From positions 1,645,001-1,709,000 of the forward strand of contig NC_041782.1 in assembly GCF_900090045.1 (NCBI RefSeq): a stretch of DNA of 64,000 bases, in the 5' to 3' direction. The position numbers and the translations under genes were made by a program. The stretch is from Plasmodium malariae. Lineage: Eukaryota; Apicomplexa; Aconoidasida; Haemosporida; Plasmodiidae. Each line of letters opens with the position of its first letter. Position 1 is the first letter of the stretch. Below, piece by piece: positions 10,592 through 22,205 of the stretch. The notes beneath the pieces were generated by a model. That model worked only from the letters and a program-made list of their open reading frames with translations, was not told the origin of the DNA and made no database searches.

Positions 10592-12238
10592 ATGTATTTG
10601 AAATTTATGCTGTTCCTGTTTTCATTTTTATCAATATTTGTAAATGTAGAAAACAAAAACATGAAAATTTCAAAATTTAAAGCATTTATTATACAATCAC
10701 AAAACGATAAATACGGCATTTTCAATATACGTAATAATAGTTTTAAAAAAATCAAAGAGATACAAAAAAATTTCAAGTCCAATATTTTTGTGCAGGAGCA
10801 AATAAAAGTAACAGCTTAGTTTATTTGTGTGTGCTATATATCATTGTACATCCGTACTTTATGTATCATATTTTATGTACTACATTTTATTTATTTAATG
10901 TACTCATTTTATTTGTCTTATTTATTTTATTTTTTTTTTTGATGCATTATATTTTATGTATCATACTTTATTTATTGTATTGCATGCACTTTTGACAGTG
11001 TTCTTTTTTGTTTTATTATTTTTGTCCAATTTAACGAAAAAAGACTTTAAGTGTAAGGGGTAAAAAAAAATAGTATGCCCTTTTTTATTCCATTTTACAG
11101 AATATATCAAGAAAAATAAATACCTTTAAGTTGCATTTGTTTTATTCCCTACCCTTGCCCTCAGTTTTAAAGTAAACATATTTTAAATGATATATGCATT
11201 TGTTTGTGTGAAAAAGTGAACAGTGAAAAGTATATGCTCGTGTATAGACAGACGAGCGAACGATAATAATAACAAATGATCATTTACCTCTTTGTTGTTG
11301 TACTGCAGATACTTAAAGTTAAGTGGAAATAGCTTGAGGCTGTCCGTTTTGCATTTCATAAGGTAAAAGAAATATGCTCCCCTTACCAAGTATTTTAAAG
11401 ATACATGATTATTAAATATGTGCAAGTGCGCATTTTTACACCGTCCAGATGTACACATTCATGTATTCACCTGAGCAAACATGCATATGTATATGTATAT
11501 GCATGTATGCATGTGTACATTTACATTTGAACATGGAATAATTCATTTTTTTTCTGTTCCCCCTTTTTTTTGTAGAATATACAAATTCATAATATATATA
11601 AGATGCTTGTTGGAATGGCTTCCGCAAATTAATCCCCATCTAAATCCATTTGTATATATTTTTACCTATACGAACAGCTATGTTCAGTTTTTTCATGTAA
11701 CTAGCCAAAAAATGATACAGAATAGAAAAGATAAATAACAAATTACAAATAACAAATAACAAATAATAAATAATAAATAATAAACAATAAATAATAAATA
11801 ATAAATAATAAATAACAAATGACAAATAACAAATGACAAATTACAAATAACAAATAATAAATAACAAATAACAAATAACAAATAACAAATAACAAATAAC
11901 AAATAACAAATAACAAATAACAAATAACAGATAACAAATAACAATTGACAAATAACAAATGACAAATAACAAATGAAAAATGAAAATTGCCGGATTGCGT
12001 GTGACAAAAGTTGTGCACAGATGTGAACGAGGTCACGAAGCAGCGCTACCCCCTTTTTTTCATTCATTTATTTTACTTAATTGCAGTACTTGTTTTACTT
12101 TTACATTTTGTGTATCTCCCTTTATTTTTTTCATTCTTTCCCATTTTATAGAAAAACATTCCTAGCGTTATGGGCATAGATTTGAGTGGAGTATTATCCT
12201 GGTTATTTCTGGAAATGATAGAAAGCTACTTGTCTTAG
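10592..12238 (+). CDS. YGGT family membrane protein, putative (apicoplast?)
   Basis: Five exons fit in phase: 10592-10807, 11101-11171, 11309-11362, 11576-11696 and 12152-12238, giving about 182 residues. YGGT/Ycf19/YlmG proteins are small plastid and cyanobacterial membrane proteins. The signature here is RCLLEWLPQINPHLNPF in exon 4, then YTNSYVQFF, and NIPSVMGIDLSGVLSWL in exon 5, matching the family's conserved proline-rich loop and final hydrophobic segment. Exon 1 begins [19 protein letters not shown], a signal peptide, followed by a Lys/Asn-rich stretch. This is the bipartite layout used for apicoplast import. The last intron (11697-12151) is filled by a 7-bp repeat. The family call is by motif recall; targeting is inferred. 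Confidence 0.78.
11735..11975. repeat. 7-bp AAATAAC/T tandem repeat in intron
   Basis: More than 30 copies of AAATAAC with AAATAAT, AAATGAC and AAATTAC variants, contained in the last YGGT-gene intron. Confidence 0.9.
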
Positions 12239-12402
12239 AACGAAGATTTTATCACATATTATTTTTTATATTTGAAAAGAACTTCATTTTGTTCTTTAAA
12301 TTTGTTACATGGTTATGTATCCTTACGGTACTCTAATATTCCAAAGAAGTAGTTGCTTATATACTTTCATCAATTCGTTCATTGGCCTTTTTGACATCTT
12401 AT

Positions 12403-12608
12403 CGTTATATCATTATATCATTATATCATTATATCATTATATCGTTATATCATTATATCATTATATCGTTATATCATAATAGCATTATATCATTATATCA
12501 TTATATCATTATATCATTATATCATTATATCATTATATCGTTATATCATTATATCGTTATATCATTATATCATTATATCGTTATATCATTATATCATTAT
12601 ATTATTAT
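12403..12608. repeat. 8-bp ATATCATT tandem repeat
   Basis: About 26 copies of ATATCATT with ATATCGTT variants in the spacer between the YGGT gene and the next + strand gene. It translates as artificial Ser-Leu-Tyr-His-Tyr frames. Confidence 0.92.
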
Positions 12609-12782
12609 AATATGTTACCATTTTATCCTTTTTTTTTTTTTTTTTTAATCTTGTTAATTATTTTTGCTTTTTTATGAACATGCAATAATAATAGGAGGAT
12701 TTTTTTATCAAAACTAGCCAATTTTTTTTTTTTTTTTTTTTTTTTTTTCCCTCCCCTTTTATACTTTTAAAAAAAAAGAAAA

Positions 12783-13541
12783 ATGTTCCGATCAGAAGCT
12801 CATTTTTTGATGCTAGCTAATTTGCGATTTCTCGAACTGCAAAAGTTGCTATTGAATAGATTTCAGACATTTAAAAATGAAGAAATAAGAATATTGAAAA
12901 AAGATAAGATGAAAGAAATATTATATGAATGGGCTAAATTTTTAACGAAAGAAAAGAAAAAGACTAATATAACAAGTATTCCGCAGGACGTGCTACAAAA
13001 TAAAAAGGTTATCGAAATATTGAAGGAGGATATTGATTGTAAATGGCTAGTCAATAAAATAAATATAAAAACTAATAAACGCGATTACAAAGTAGAAGAA
13101 GACATACAACAAAATGCCACGAATGAATTGAAAAAAATAGACAATCTTCACTTTGATGAATACCCAGAATTATTTTATTATGAATATCCTCAATTCCCTT
13201 ATAATTATTATGATAAAAAGAAGATGAGTAGTTTTTATTCCCTTATAAAATTTCCATATAATGATATCTTAAACATTTCGAGAAGAATTAAAAGTAGTAG
13301 TTCAATAGAAGATGAAGAAGTGATTAGGTGGAAGGAACATAAGGAGGAGGTACAACAGAATTATGATCATAGTATTGTTAAGAAACAGCTTAATGATAAT
13401 CTTGATGTGACTAAAAATGAAGACGAAGATGTTTTGCAAAAATTACCTGAACAGCAAGGTGAAAGTGTTGTAAACTACTCGAGCAGTAGTTACATTTACG
13501 CTCCATCAGAAATGGACACATCGAAGGAGAAATATTTCTGA
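12783..13541 (+). CDS. conserved-type hypothetical protein, 252 aa
   Basis: Not recognised. This is a single-exon frame with an in-frame ATG in A-rich context (AAAAATG) and TGA at 13539. The N-terminal 90 residues are predicted helical and basic (LRFLELQKLLLNRFQTF, then EWAKFLTKEKKK). Next comes a Tyr/Pro/Phe-rich middle (FDEYPELFYYEYPQFPYNYY, about residues 118-137) and an acidic Ser-rich tail. No signal peptide or membrane segment is visible. The mix of ordered and aromatic segments and the lack of long repeats argue that it is a real gene. It could be an organelle or RNA-processing factor, but nothing in the sequence proves a function. Confidence 0.6.
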   Translation: MFRSEAHFLMLANLRFLELQKLLLNRFQTFKNEEIRILKKDKMKEILYEWAKFLTKEKKKTNITSIPQDVLQNKKVIEILKEDIDCKWLVNKINIKTNKRDYKVEEDIQQNATNELKKIDNLHFDEYPELFYYEYPQFPYNYYDKKKMSSFYSLIKFPYNDILNISRRIKSSSSIEDEEVIRWKEHKEEVQQNYDHSIVKKQLNDNLDVTKNEDEDVLQKLPEQQGESVVNYSSSSYIYAPSEMDTSKEKYF

Positions 13542-13726
13542 GACGATTTAGTAGGAGAAGCTGGTGCATATGTAGTAGGCATACATGTGTATCCATGTAC
13601 GTATGTGTAACATATACGTATATATGCACATGCATATGTATGTTATGTGTATATTGTAAACGTTTAAAAAATAAAAACTTAGGAAGGGAAGAAGTTTTGG
13701 TTTAGATTTTAAGGATAGTACACATA

Positions 13727-13760
<34 letters not shown>

Positions 13761-14466
13761 AAAAGGGAAAAGGGAAAAGGGAAAAGGGAAAAAGGGAAAA
13801 GGGAAAAGGGAAAAGGGAAAAAGGGAAAAGGGAAAAGGGAAAAGGGAAAAGGGAAAAGGTAAAAGGTAAAAGGAAAAAAAAAATTAAGAAAAAGACGAAA
13901 AGAAAATTAAGATAAAAAGACATATTAAGAAGCCGTTTCCTCGTTTGGGACACAATAATACATTTTTAAAATTATTAAAAGAGCATAAATTTTTGAAAAT
14001 AACTGTTTAAAAAAAGAGGTGAACGAGATTGAGAAGCATACAAATACGAAAAAAAAAAAAAATTAAATAAATAAAATAAAATAAAATTGCCCCGTGAACA
14101 CTAATTTATGGAATGAAATGCAAAGTAGCAAGCAAATGAAGAGGAGAAACAGGAAGTAATAAACAATTCAGTAAATAAAAAAAAAAAAAAAAAAAAAAAT
14201 GGGAAAAAAAGGAGTTAAAAAGGTTAATCATGAAAAATTTTGAGTGCGTTAGTGAGTGAATGATTGAATGAGTTCGTTCGACGTTTTGCGCAGTTATAAG
14301 TAGTTTTATTTCGCCTCACTTGGCTCTACTTTACCCTATTTTGCTTTATTTAATTTTGTGATATATCTTGTGAAAGCGTATGATTTTTTTTTTTTAATAA
14401 AAAGCAGCTTGATATGTTGTGTCATAGGAAAACAAAACGTATGCATTATACACGTCTCCTTTCTTG
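13542..14466. other. convergent intergenic spacer
   Basis: This contains poly-A tracts (13730-13757, 14177-14199), a GGGAAAA array (13757-13860) and T-rich sequence. Only a GC-poor 3' flank of both neighbouring genes is visible. Confidence 0.6.
13757..13872. repeat. GGGAAAA tandem repeat
   Basis: About 16 copies of GGGAAAA with GGGAAAAA length variants, directly following a long A run. This is a purine-only stretch of more than 130 bases. Confidence 0.92.
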
Positions 14467-17348
14467 TTAACTTTTTTTTTTTTGTTTTGAGTTATACAAA
14501 TTTTTTAAAATTAACTTGTATTTACGAAAGTACAACATCGAGCTGTCCAACAGGCTCTTTACCATCTCCATCTTGGTGTTACTCTGTTCCTTTTCTCGCT
14601 TCCTTTGCTTTATGTAGTGGTTAATGTACCTCAGTGCTCTATAAGAGGAGAGGGAAGGGGGGAAATGGTAAACATGCACATAATATAAGTATGTAATTAA
14701 TTAAGAAGTTAAGAAATAAAAAAATAAAAAAATTATGTGTGTATGGATGTATGGGTGTACGTGTAACGTACGTGGGCATGTGCTCTACACCACGTCTTAG
14801 TCGTTTCTTTCTTTTTTTTTTTTTTTTTTTCGTGTTACCTATCATTTTGCATATTTTTTTCGTAGTATGCAGAGAGCGGTAATAAATTGCGAAGGTCCCC
14901 CTTCTTTAATCCTAGCTTGTAGAAAGAAATCGATAAATTTTCTTTTTTTTGTTTTTTGTACATTTCGCCTATTTCGTATAATGCTCTATAATTACCTTGA
15001 CTGTATAACAAATTTAGCATTAGCATAATTTTTTCTCGTTTTACAAAATTTTCTAGTTTATTATTCTTATAAATATAAATTAAATTGCTCTGAGCAACTT
15101 CATATCCTTCATACGAAGCCAATGCATAAGTATAGAAAGATTTCAGGTAGTCCTTCTCGATGTAGTAATTCATGCCTGTAAGGGGGTAAGAAGTGGGTTT
15201 AATTCATAAACAGATGATACGCATATGTGTCACACACATACAAAACACGCAAAGATGAACATATACATACACGTACATGTTATATGCATAAGTAAAAATA
15301 CATAAAAAAAGGAAAAAAAAAAAAAAAATGAACGGCTATCTACACGTTAACTTCTCCCTACGCTCAAGTAAACCTTGTCTTATCTTATTAGTCCAAAGTG
15401 TACTCTCAGAAACAAATTTGTAAGAAAGAGTAGCATTTAAACATGATTCCTTTACTCCTTTGCCGATTTCGTATAATTGTGCTTCTCTAAAATATGCCTG
15501 AACATAACCCAAATCAGCTGAGTGTTCATACAATTTAAAGACAACCTTATATACATAATCAGATATATATCTCTTTTTAATTGATATGTCTAAAATAATT
15601 TCTGCTAGAAAAAAAAAGGCTTCTCCATAATCATGATTAGCTGCTTCTGTTAAATATTTTAAGGATAACTTTACATTTTTGTATTCATCAATGAAGTAGT
15701 AGATGTAACCTAGATAACATTTGGACTCTACGTCCCCTGCTTCTGCTGCCTTTGCAAAGTGAAGAGAAAAAAAAAAAAAAAAAAAAAAAGGAAAAAATGT
15801 CCATTATGGTGGGAACAGAATATACATATGGACATATGTACATGTGTAACTACGTATATAAGTCATAAAAACAGGAGTACATGCGTAACTACGTATGAAC
15901 GCTTCTCCTCTTCTTACTTTGGAAAAGTTTTCTATACTCTTATCTATATCTCTTGGAGCTCCATAACCGTACAAGTAAATAATGCCTAACTCTTTAAGAG
16001 CTAACAAATTATTCTTTTTCGAAGCTTCATTAATATATTGAAATGCTTTTGTAAAATTCTTTTCTTCTTTGTATTTTTTACCAAGATCATACATAGCCAT
16101 GACATCTCCTCCTTTAATTTGTTCATTTAGAAATTCTAAAATATCTTCTTCATTATTTTTCAAATTATTTATTTCATTGTGCATGTTTAAGTTTTCCCCA
16201 TTCAATATATCCAGCTCGGACAAAGGGATGTTTATGTAATCCGAATTCATCACAGTTTCAGCTACCCTTTTGTAATATTCTTTTGCCTTATCATAATTTT
16301 GTTTTATATTTATTCCATATAAGTATTTGTAAGCCAAACTTAGAAGAGCTGGAGTGTAGTTGAACATACAAGCTATTAACTCATACTCAATAGACATCCT
16401 TATGTTGTTCTTTTTTGCGTACTCCTTGTCGCTGATATTACCCCGTCCTCTTTTACTTACGCTTCTTCTTACATTTCCACTAATGTTTCCATTCATTATT
16501 CCACTGAATCCTCCACTTGAGCTATCGCCAGAACTCATGGTCAACCCCTTATTCTCGTCTGGCTCCCCCACTTGATGAAACTCATAAAAATAAATAAAAC
16601 TCAAAAAGTGCAAAGCAGCAGGGTTTTTCAGTTCAGCTGATTTTTCTAAATAATATAAACATAATTTTATATTTCTTTTGTGACAAAAAAAATAATTCTT
16701 AAAACCAAAAAAGTATATCTTACCTAATTCGTAGTATGAGGAGGACGTAATTTTATCTCTTTTCTCACTTATCAAGTTTTGTAAGATGCTTATACATTTT
16801 GGAACATTTTTTTTTACATTTTTTGATCCCTTCTTTAGTTCCATCGCACGCTTGAATAACATCCTTCTTTCCTCTTCACCTTCGTTATTGTTTTTTCCGT
16901 CTCCCCCGTCATCATCCCCTTCACCCCTACTAATACTGAGGTTGCTATTGCTGTTACTATTACTGCTGCTAACATTGCTAACATTGCTAACATTGCTAAC
17001 ATTGCTAATACTGCTAAAGCTGCCAACACCGCTAACACCGTGCGACCCATCTATCCCATTTCCATAATTTTGTCCGCCAAATGATGTATCAACGCCTCTT
17101 TCATCTTTAAATAAATCAAACAGAAATTTTAAAGTGCTACTTCTCCCCCCTTCTTGCTCAGGTATGTTTGCCTCCACTGCAAATTCATCTTCATTCAAGG
17201 CATCCTTCTCAAAAGGGTACTTTTCAATCTTTGGATTTTTTTTTGCGTTAAATAAAAAATTTGTGTTGTTCTGTATAACATTATAACTATACAATTTATT
17301 TACAACACACAAAAAAAAAAGGAAAATAAAAGAAGCAAATATTTTCAT
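14467..17348 (-). CDS. Sel1-repeat protein, HRD3/SEL1L-like ERAD component, putative
   Basis: Four exons in phase: 17348-15918, 15749-15374, 15175-14839 and 14638-14467, about 771 residues. HRD3/SEL1L is the ER-lumenal partner of the HRD1 ubiquitin ligase in ER-associated degradation. Residues 1-22 (MKIFASFIFLFFLCVVNKLY) are a signal peptide. Sel1 repeats include YYELGKIYFFGF, CLYYLEKSAELKNPAALHFL, IDKSIENFSKAAEAGDVESK (across the first splice) and LKYLTEAANHDYGEAFFFLA. Exon 3 carries YALASYEGYEVAQSN, matching the GYEVAQSN-type signature I associate with HRD3/SEL1L more than with generic Sel1 proteins. The region around residues 90-160 is Ser/Asn/Gly-rich low complexity. Odd point: the last exon is basic and has no C-terminal membrane helix, unlike yeast Hrd3 and human SEL1L. 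Other Sel1 proteins are an alternative. Confidence 0.8.
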
Positions 17349-17769
17349 AATTCAACGTGTACTATAGTTACTTGGAATTGTTTTCTTTGTTCTATTTGAT
17401 GTGTTCCTTTTTGTGTTATCACTCATGACGTATTATATGTGTACGGATAAGAAAATGAGTTGTATAATGTAAGAGGCAAAAACGTAAACACCGTATCATA
17501 CGCGCGATATGCGATAAGCGTGTGGAACGGGCTACATACGCGAAAAAAAAAGTATTTGGGAAGGCGCTTCATACAAATATGTGGAATTTGAAAAAGTGTA
17601 GCACGTAATAAAAATGTATTTTACACGTTAAATCCAATTAAAAGTGTTCACTCATTAAAATGGTGAAACACTTAATACATATAGAGCTTGTACATGCAGA
17701 GAGACTGCTCAAAGTGTAGTACGTTTTACTGCGTAGAAGGCTTTACATTTCCATTATGCAGGCGAAAAC

Positions 17770-17990
17770 AGCATAAAAGAATAAAAAGAGAATAAAATAA
17801 TAGGGCCATAAAATAAAAAAGCAATAAAATAATAAAGCAATAAAATAATAAAGCAATAGAATAATAAAACAATAGAATAATAAAGCAATATAATAATAAG
17901 GCAATAGAATAATAAGGCAATATAATAATAAGGCAATAGAATAATAAGGCAATAGAATAATAAGGCAATAGAATAATAAAGTAATAAAAA
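17770..17990. repeat. 14/15-bp GCAATAxAATAATAA repeat
   Basis: About 15 copies of a unit close to GGCAATAGAATAATAA with AGCAATAAAATAATAA variants. On the minus strand it gives Leu/Tyr/Phe-rich artefact frames. Confidence 0.9.
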
Positions 17991-18095
17991 ATAATAATAT
18001 GTTAATATATTTGTATATTAATATGTAAACATATTTTTTTATGTTGACTACGCATGTCATTTTACTTATAATAATACATGAACAACCCTACAGCC

Positions 18096-18126
<31 letters not shown>

Positions 18127-18411
18127 CCCTCCCCCGCCTCTTTGTAAATATGCTCTCACAAAATTAACAATACCATCAATTGCTCATTTGACGTCTTGAA
18201 AAGAAAACAAAAAAAAAAAAAAAAAAAAAAAAGAAAAAAGCCCACATAGAAGAACGTTTAATCGTATGATTGTATAATAAAATATATTTTTTTTTTTAAC
18301 GAGGAATAATAATATTTTTTACACATGAGCTTAATTGCATCCATTTCTTCTTAAGCGTTTATGCGAATAAAGCGGTTACTTATTTTAACGTAGAATGACG
18401 ATAACTAATTG

Positions 18412-18632
18412 GTGATAACTATTTTGTGATGGTTAATTTGTAATGGTTAATTTGTGATGGTTAATTTGTGATGGTTAATTTGTGATAGTTTTCTTCTTGC
18501 AATAACGTGTGCATGGCTTGTTGCCATAACTCGTACAACTTTTTTCTGAACGTGTTCATAACTTTTTCCTAACTTGTTCATAATTTTTTCCTAACTTGTT
18601 CATAATTTTTTCCAAACTTGTTCATAATTTTT
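18412..18632. repeat. two short tandem arrays upstream of the 18685 gene
   Basis: TGGTTAATTTGTGA occurs about five times (18420-18490). CTTGTTCATAATTTTTTCCTAA occurs four times (18545-18630). Both lie within 270 bp of the start codon. Confidence 0.8.
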
Positions 18633-18684
18633 GCCCCAACCTGAGAAGCCCTGATGAGATGAAACAAAACGACTTGAAAGTTCA

Positions 18685-20099
18685 ATGGATGCAGATCATT
18701 CAGACGAAAGGGAAGAAAAAGGAACAAGAAAAAACTTATCAGTAGGTGATGGAAAAGTACAGGATAGAAGATGGGAAGAAGAAAAAATAAAAGGGGATGA
18801 AGATGTTTGTGAACAGGAAGGTAGCAAAAGGGGAGATGACGAGGGGAATATTATAAGTCAAGAAAATCTTAACATTTTAGAATCCGACATAAATGATAAT
18901 AATGATAATGATAATATGATTACATCTAAAAGTGCTTCAAATGACAGTGAGAATGAAGAAAATGATGGAGAAAATCATGAGATAACGAATCAGCAGCGGA
19001 GTGGTAGCAATGAAGGTAATAATGACTGCGATAGTAATGATGGAGATAGTAGAGACGGCATTAGTAACAACCAAAAGTGGAGCCATAGGACTAATAATGA
19101 CGTGTTCGAACAAGGTGAAAATCATTTTGAGTACAAAAATGATCATGCTTCACTTTTAAATGGTAAAGAGAAACGTTTCCCAAATAAGAGTAGTAAACAG
19201 TTAGCTGATGATAAAACTATTAGTGTATTTTCGCATCAGTCCAATAATGAGCACACTTCCAAAAATAATACCTTAACAGGTCAGGTAAATCAAATAATGG
19301 ATAAAAATAATAATGCAGAAGGGAATAACGATGACTTGAGTCCCTGTAACAAGGTTCTCTCTTCAGATGAAAACTACTCAAAGGATGATGAAAAAAAATG
19401 CATAACACATGAAAAGATTAATATTACAGAAGAGAAGAATAATACAAAAGAGATGAACACAAGTAATAATGTTTTTCTGGATGAGTTTGAAGAAAATAAT
19501 TTTTTTGAGAACGACTTTTCAAATTTTCAAAAAGCTGAAGAAAATGTAGAAGAAGAAAAAAAAAAAAAAAAACGCTAATAGATATATATAATGAAATGAA
19601 AAATTATGAAGAAAATTTTTTAAACAATTTTGAGCGAACGTATGAAAATATAGAGGAGGAAGAAAAAGAAGAAGGTCATTTTATAAAAAGTAATGAAGAC
19701 AAAGAATCATCATTTGATGTCGACTTTAATAGCATTGAGTCAATATCCTCTACTTTAAATGGCGAAGGTGTTGATATGATGAATGATATACCAGTTGTAC
19801 AGTGCTTACGTGAAAGTATAAACTTTTTTGTAGAGGAACAAAAAAGACAGAATATTAAAAAAAATAAAAAAAATAAAAAAAACAAAAATTATTTATCTCT
19901 TAAGAGTTATATGAACTCCCTTCCCCCAAATGTTTACCAAAAAATTTGTAAGACTGCATGCGGAATGAACTCCTATGTTTAACTGTTCATGTATTTGTGT
20001 TTGTGCGATTGTACCTTTGTATGTATCACTTACATGTACGTGCAAATCTTTCCCCACTTCTTTACAGTTAAGGAGTACAAAAAAACAGTGTGCAAATAA
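18685..20099 (+). CDS. acidic Asn/Asp-rich hypothetical protein with poly-A frameshift
   Basis: Not recognised. ATG 18685 opens a highly hydrophilic frame (Asp, Glu, Asn, Ser) that stops at 19578 just after a 17-base A run (19556-19572). A -1 shift at that run gives TLIDIYNEMKNYEENFLNNF and continues coding to at least 19947, so the two parts are almost surely one protein. After 19947 there are two options. Donor GTAAGA at 19948 spliced to acceptor 20067 gives a short tail FKEYKKTVCK ending at 20099. Donor GTTTAA at 19977 gives a longer basic tail ending at 20259. I favour the first because of the better donor. The conserved-looking end (LKSYMNSLPPNVYQK) suggests a folded C-terminal segment. 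No membrane segment is visible. Confidence 0.55.
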
Positions 20100-20514
20100 C
20101 GAACAGCGTGAAGCGATATCAGTCAACATCAAACGTGTTAGAAGTGAGAAATGGCGAAAAAATGTGCTTCCTTTTACCAATATAAATGAAAGGGAAAACA
20201 CCAAACGCGCAAATGATTCCAAGTGGACGCATTGTGTAATAAATTTCAAAGACGAATAGCTAAACTGTAACAAATAAAAAGGTGTATGAATGACGTTTCT
20301 CCTGTGGTGGCATATTTAACTGTAACAAGTTTTTACATCCACACATGCATACATATACCTGCTTGCATGCCATGCAACTTTTTTTTCTTTATATATATAC
20401 ATACGTACTTACATGTACGTATACATATTTATATATCACCAATTTTTTAGTTTTTTCTTGAAAAAAAAAAATTTGCCTTTTTGCTAAACAGTTGCAAAAT
20501 GAAAGAGGGGTGCA

Positions 20515-20766
20515 CACATACGTACATATACATATACACATGTATACACATACACACATATATACACATATACACATGTATATACATACACACATATATA
20601 CACATACACACATATATACACATACACACATATATACACATACACACATATATACACATACACACATATATACACATACACACATATATACACATACACA
20701 CATATATACACATACACACATATATACACATACACACATATATACACATACACACATATATATAAT
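20515..20766. repeat. 16-bp ACACATATATACACAT repeat
   Basis: About 15 near-perfect copies in the intergenic region downstream of the 18685 gene. It is open in several frames on both strands but gives only Tyr/Val/Cys or Thr/His/Ile strings, so it is not a gene. Confidence 0.93.
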
Positions 20767-21082
20767 ATATAATGCTTAAGCATGTGCACACCATAAATTT
20801 TTTGGATGAATCGTGTAGAATACATTCTGTTATGAACAACCAGTGCCTGTTTTTACGGCTAGCTTGTGCGCGGATGAGGACAGTGCCCTTTTTCCTTTTT
20901 TTTTTTTTTGGTTCGTATGCAAATATGGTCTAAAAATAAGATGACCTACTCAGGAGTGATATGTATAATATTATGTGCGTAAGAGGGTATAAGGCAGTAG
21001 ATTCTCAGTTGTAAAGGTATGATACAATATATTGACGAAGATACCATGCTACATAAAGTGTGTAAAGTCTGTTGTACCTATT

Positions 21083-21524
21083 TTAAAAATATATTATAAC
21101 TCCTCTATCATTGATATAGCTAGAATTACATTTTTTTGGAGGTAGCTTTTCATAATTTTCATCTCTAGATATTGTTAGCGATTTTGTTGTTTCTCTAAAT
21201 TTTATGTGTTGCTGTTTAAGGGAATATTCTTTTGTCTGTTCGTTCGCGATTGTTGGTGTACTTTTTTCCTGAGTAACCTCCTCTGCCATTTCTTCTTGTT
21301 CGCACATGCCTAGGGAGTCCTCACTGCTAAAATGAAGTACAAAAAATGTGTATGGGCCTAGCTGTACGGTTGTAATCCATATGTACGTACATATATGTAC
21401 ACAGATATGTGTATATGTTTATGTGTGAAGGGTAGCTACATAGAGAAAGAGGGAGTGCGCGAAGATTTGTAGAAGAATTAATACTCTCAAATTATGTAGT
21501 CAAAAAAATAAAAAATAAAAAATA

Positions 21525-21563
<39 letters not shown>

Positions 21564-22205
21564 CAATTTTTCTCCGTACTCTGTTAAGGATTCCTCAGAC
21601 GTTTCATTATCGTCTTCTGAATATGTGTTATCACTTTGTGTAAACGATTTTTCAGAAAAGACAATATTAATCTCTTTTGATGTATTTTTATTATTGTGTT
21701 CATTTAAGTTATTAGAAAAAGGTAACTTCGATAGGTCTCTAACATTTGCATTTTTATGTAATAATATACCAGCAAAAGATTCTGACCTTTTAAAAATTAT
21801 TTTATTTTTTTTCAACAAGTTAGGACAACTGCTAGCCTTTTTGTGCATATTTTTAATCTCTTCATCCGAATGATAAGAAGTAATTCTCTTTTTATCATTA
21901 TAGGATAGGTCATTTGGATTTAATATTTTATTCTTTATCCCGTCCAGTGAGGGCAAGAAAGGTTTGTTCACGTGGAAAACTTGTTCATTTTTAGTTGTGT
22001 GGAGCTTACTTATGTGTGTACTTAACCCATTTGTTAATGATTCCTCATCGTTTATTTGTTTTTCTTTATTCTTTTTAATATACCTATTTGCGTTTATTTG
22101 TTTTTCTTTATTGTCTTCTTTCTCCTCAGGGTTTTTTCTTTGTCCCCTGTTCATTGTTCTTCCCGGGATGTTGGCATTTTGTTCTTTGCGGTTTTCGTCA
22201 TATTT
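21083..22205 (-). CDS. hypothetical protein, 3' two exons (5' end uncertain)
   Basis: Not recognised. An exon at 22205-21565 follows an acceptor CAG and continues through ATG 22154. It splices (GTAATA) over a TA-rich intron to 21326-21083, which ends VIIYF-stop. The reading phase is preserved (TT + C). The protein is Lys/Asn/Glu/Ser-rich with a possible short conserved stretch (ASSCPNLLKKNKIIFKRSES, about 100 residues after ATG 22154). The open frame extends 17 codons upstream of ATG 22154 to a good acceptor, so an upstream coding exon is likely but was not found. The acceptor of the last exon is a TAGCAG tandem, giving 21326 or 21323 as first base. No signal peptide or domain is visible. Confidence 0.55.
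21518..21561. repeat. TA dinucleotide tract in intron
   Basis: A (TA)n run of about 32 bases adjoins the donor at 21564. It is expected to be length-variable. Confidence 0.9.

Larger units (their letters stand above)
17349..18684. other. divergent intergenic region, likely two promoters
   Basis: This separates the HRD3-like (-) and 18685 (+) genes, so it should hold both 5' flanks. Visible content is an ATAATAAxGCAATA array (17770-17990), poly-T (18099-18126) and poly-A (18209-18232) tracts, TGGTTAATTTGTGA copies (18420-18490) and CTTGTTCATAATTTTTTCCT copies (18545-18630). I cannot locate transcription start sites. Confidence 0.6.

Noticed and set aside
16360..17067. + strand frames over the HRD3-like exon 1
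   Set aside because: Antisense shadows of a protein with signal peptide and Sel1 repeats; Leu/Pro-rich strings arise from the Ser/Asn-rich region.
20389..20839. Long Cys/Val/Tyr/Met frames on both strands
   Set aside because: They are translations of the 16-bp ACACATATATACACAT array in every frame; no start context, no non-repeat sequence.
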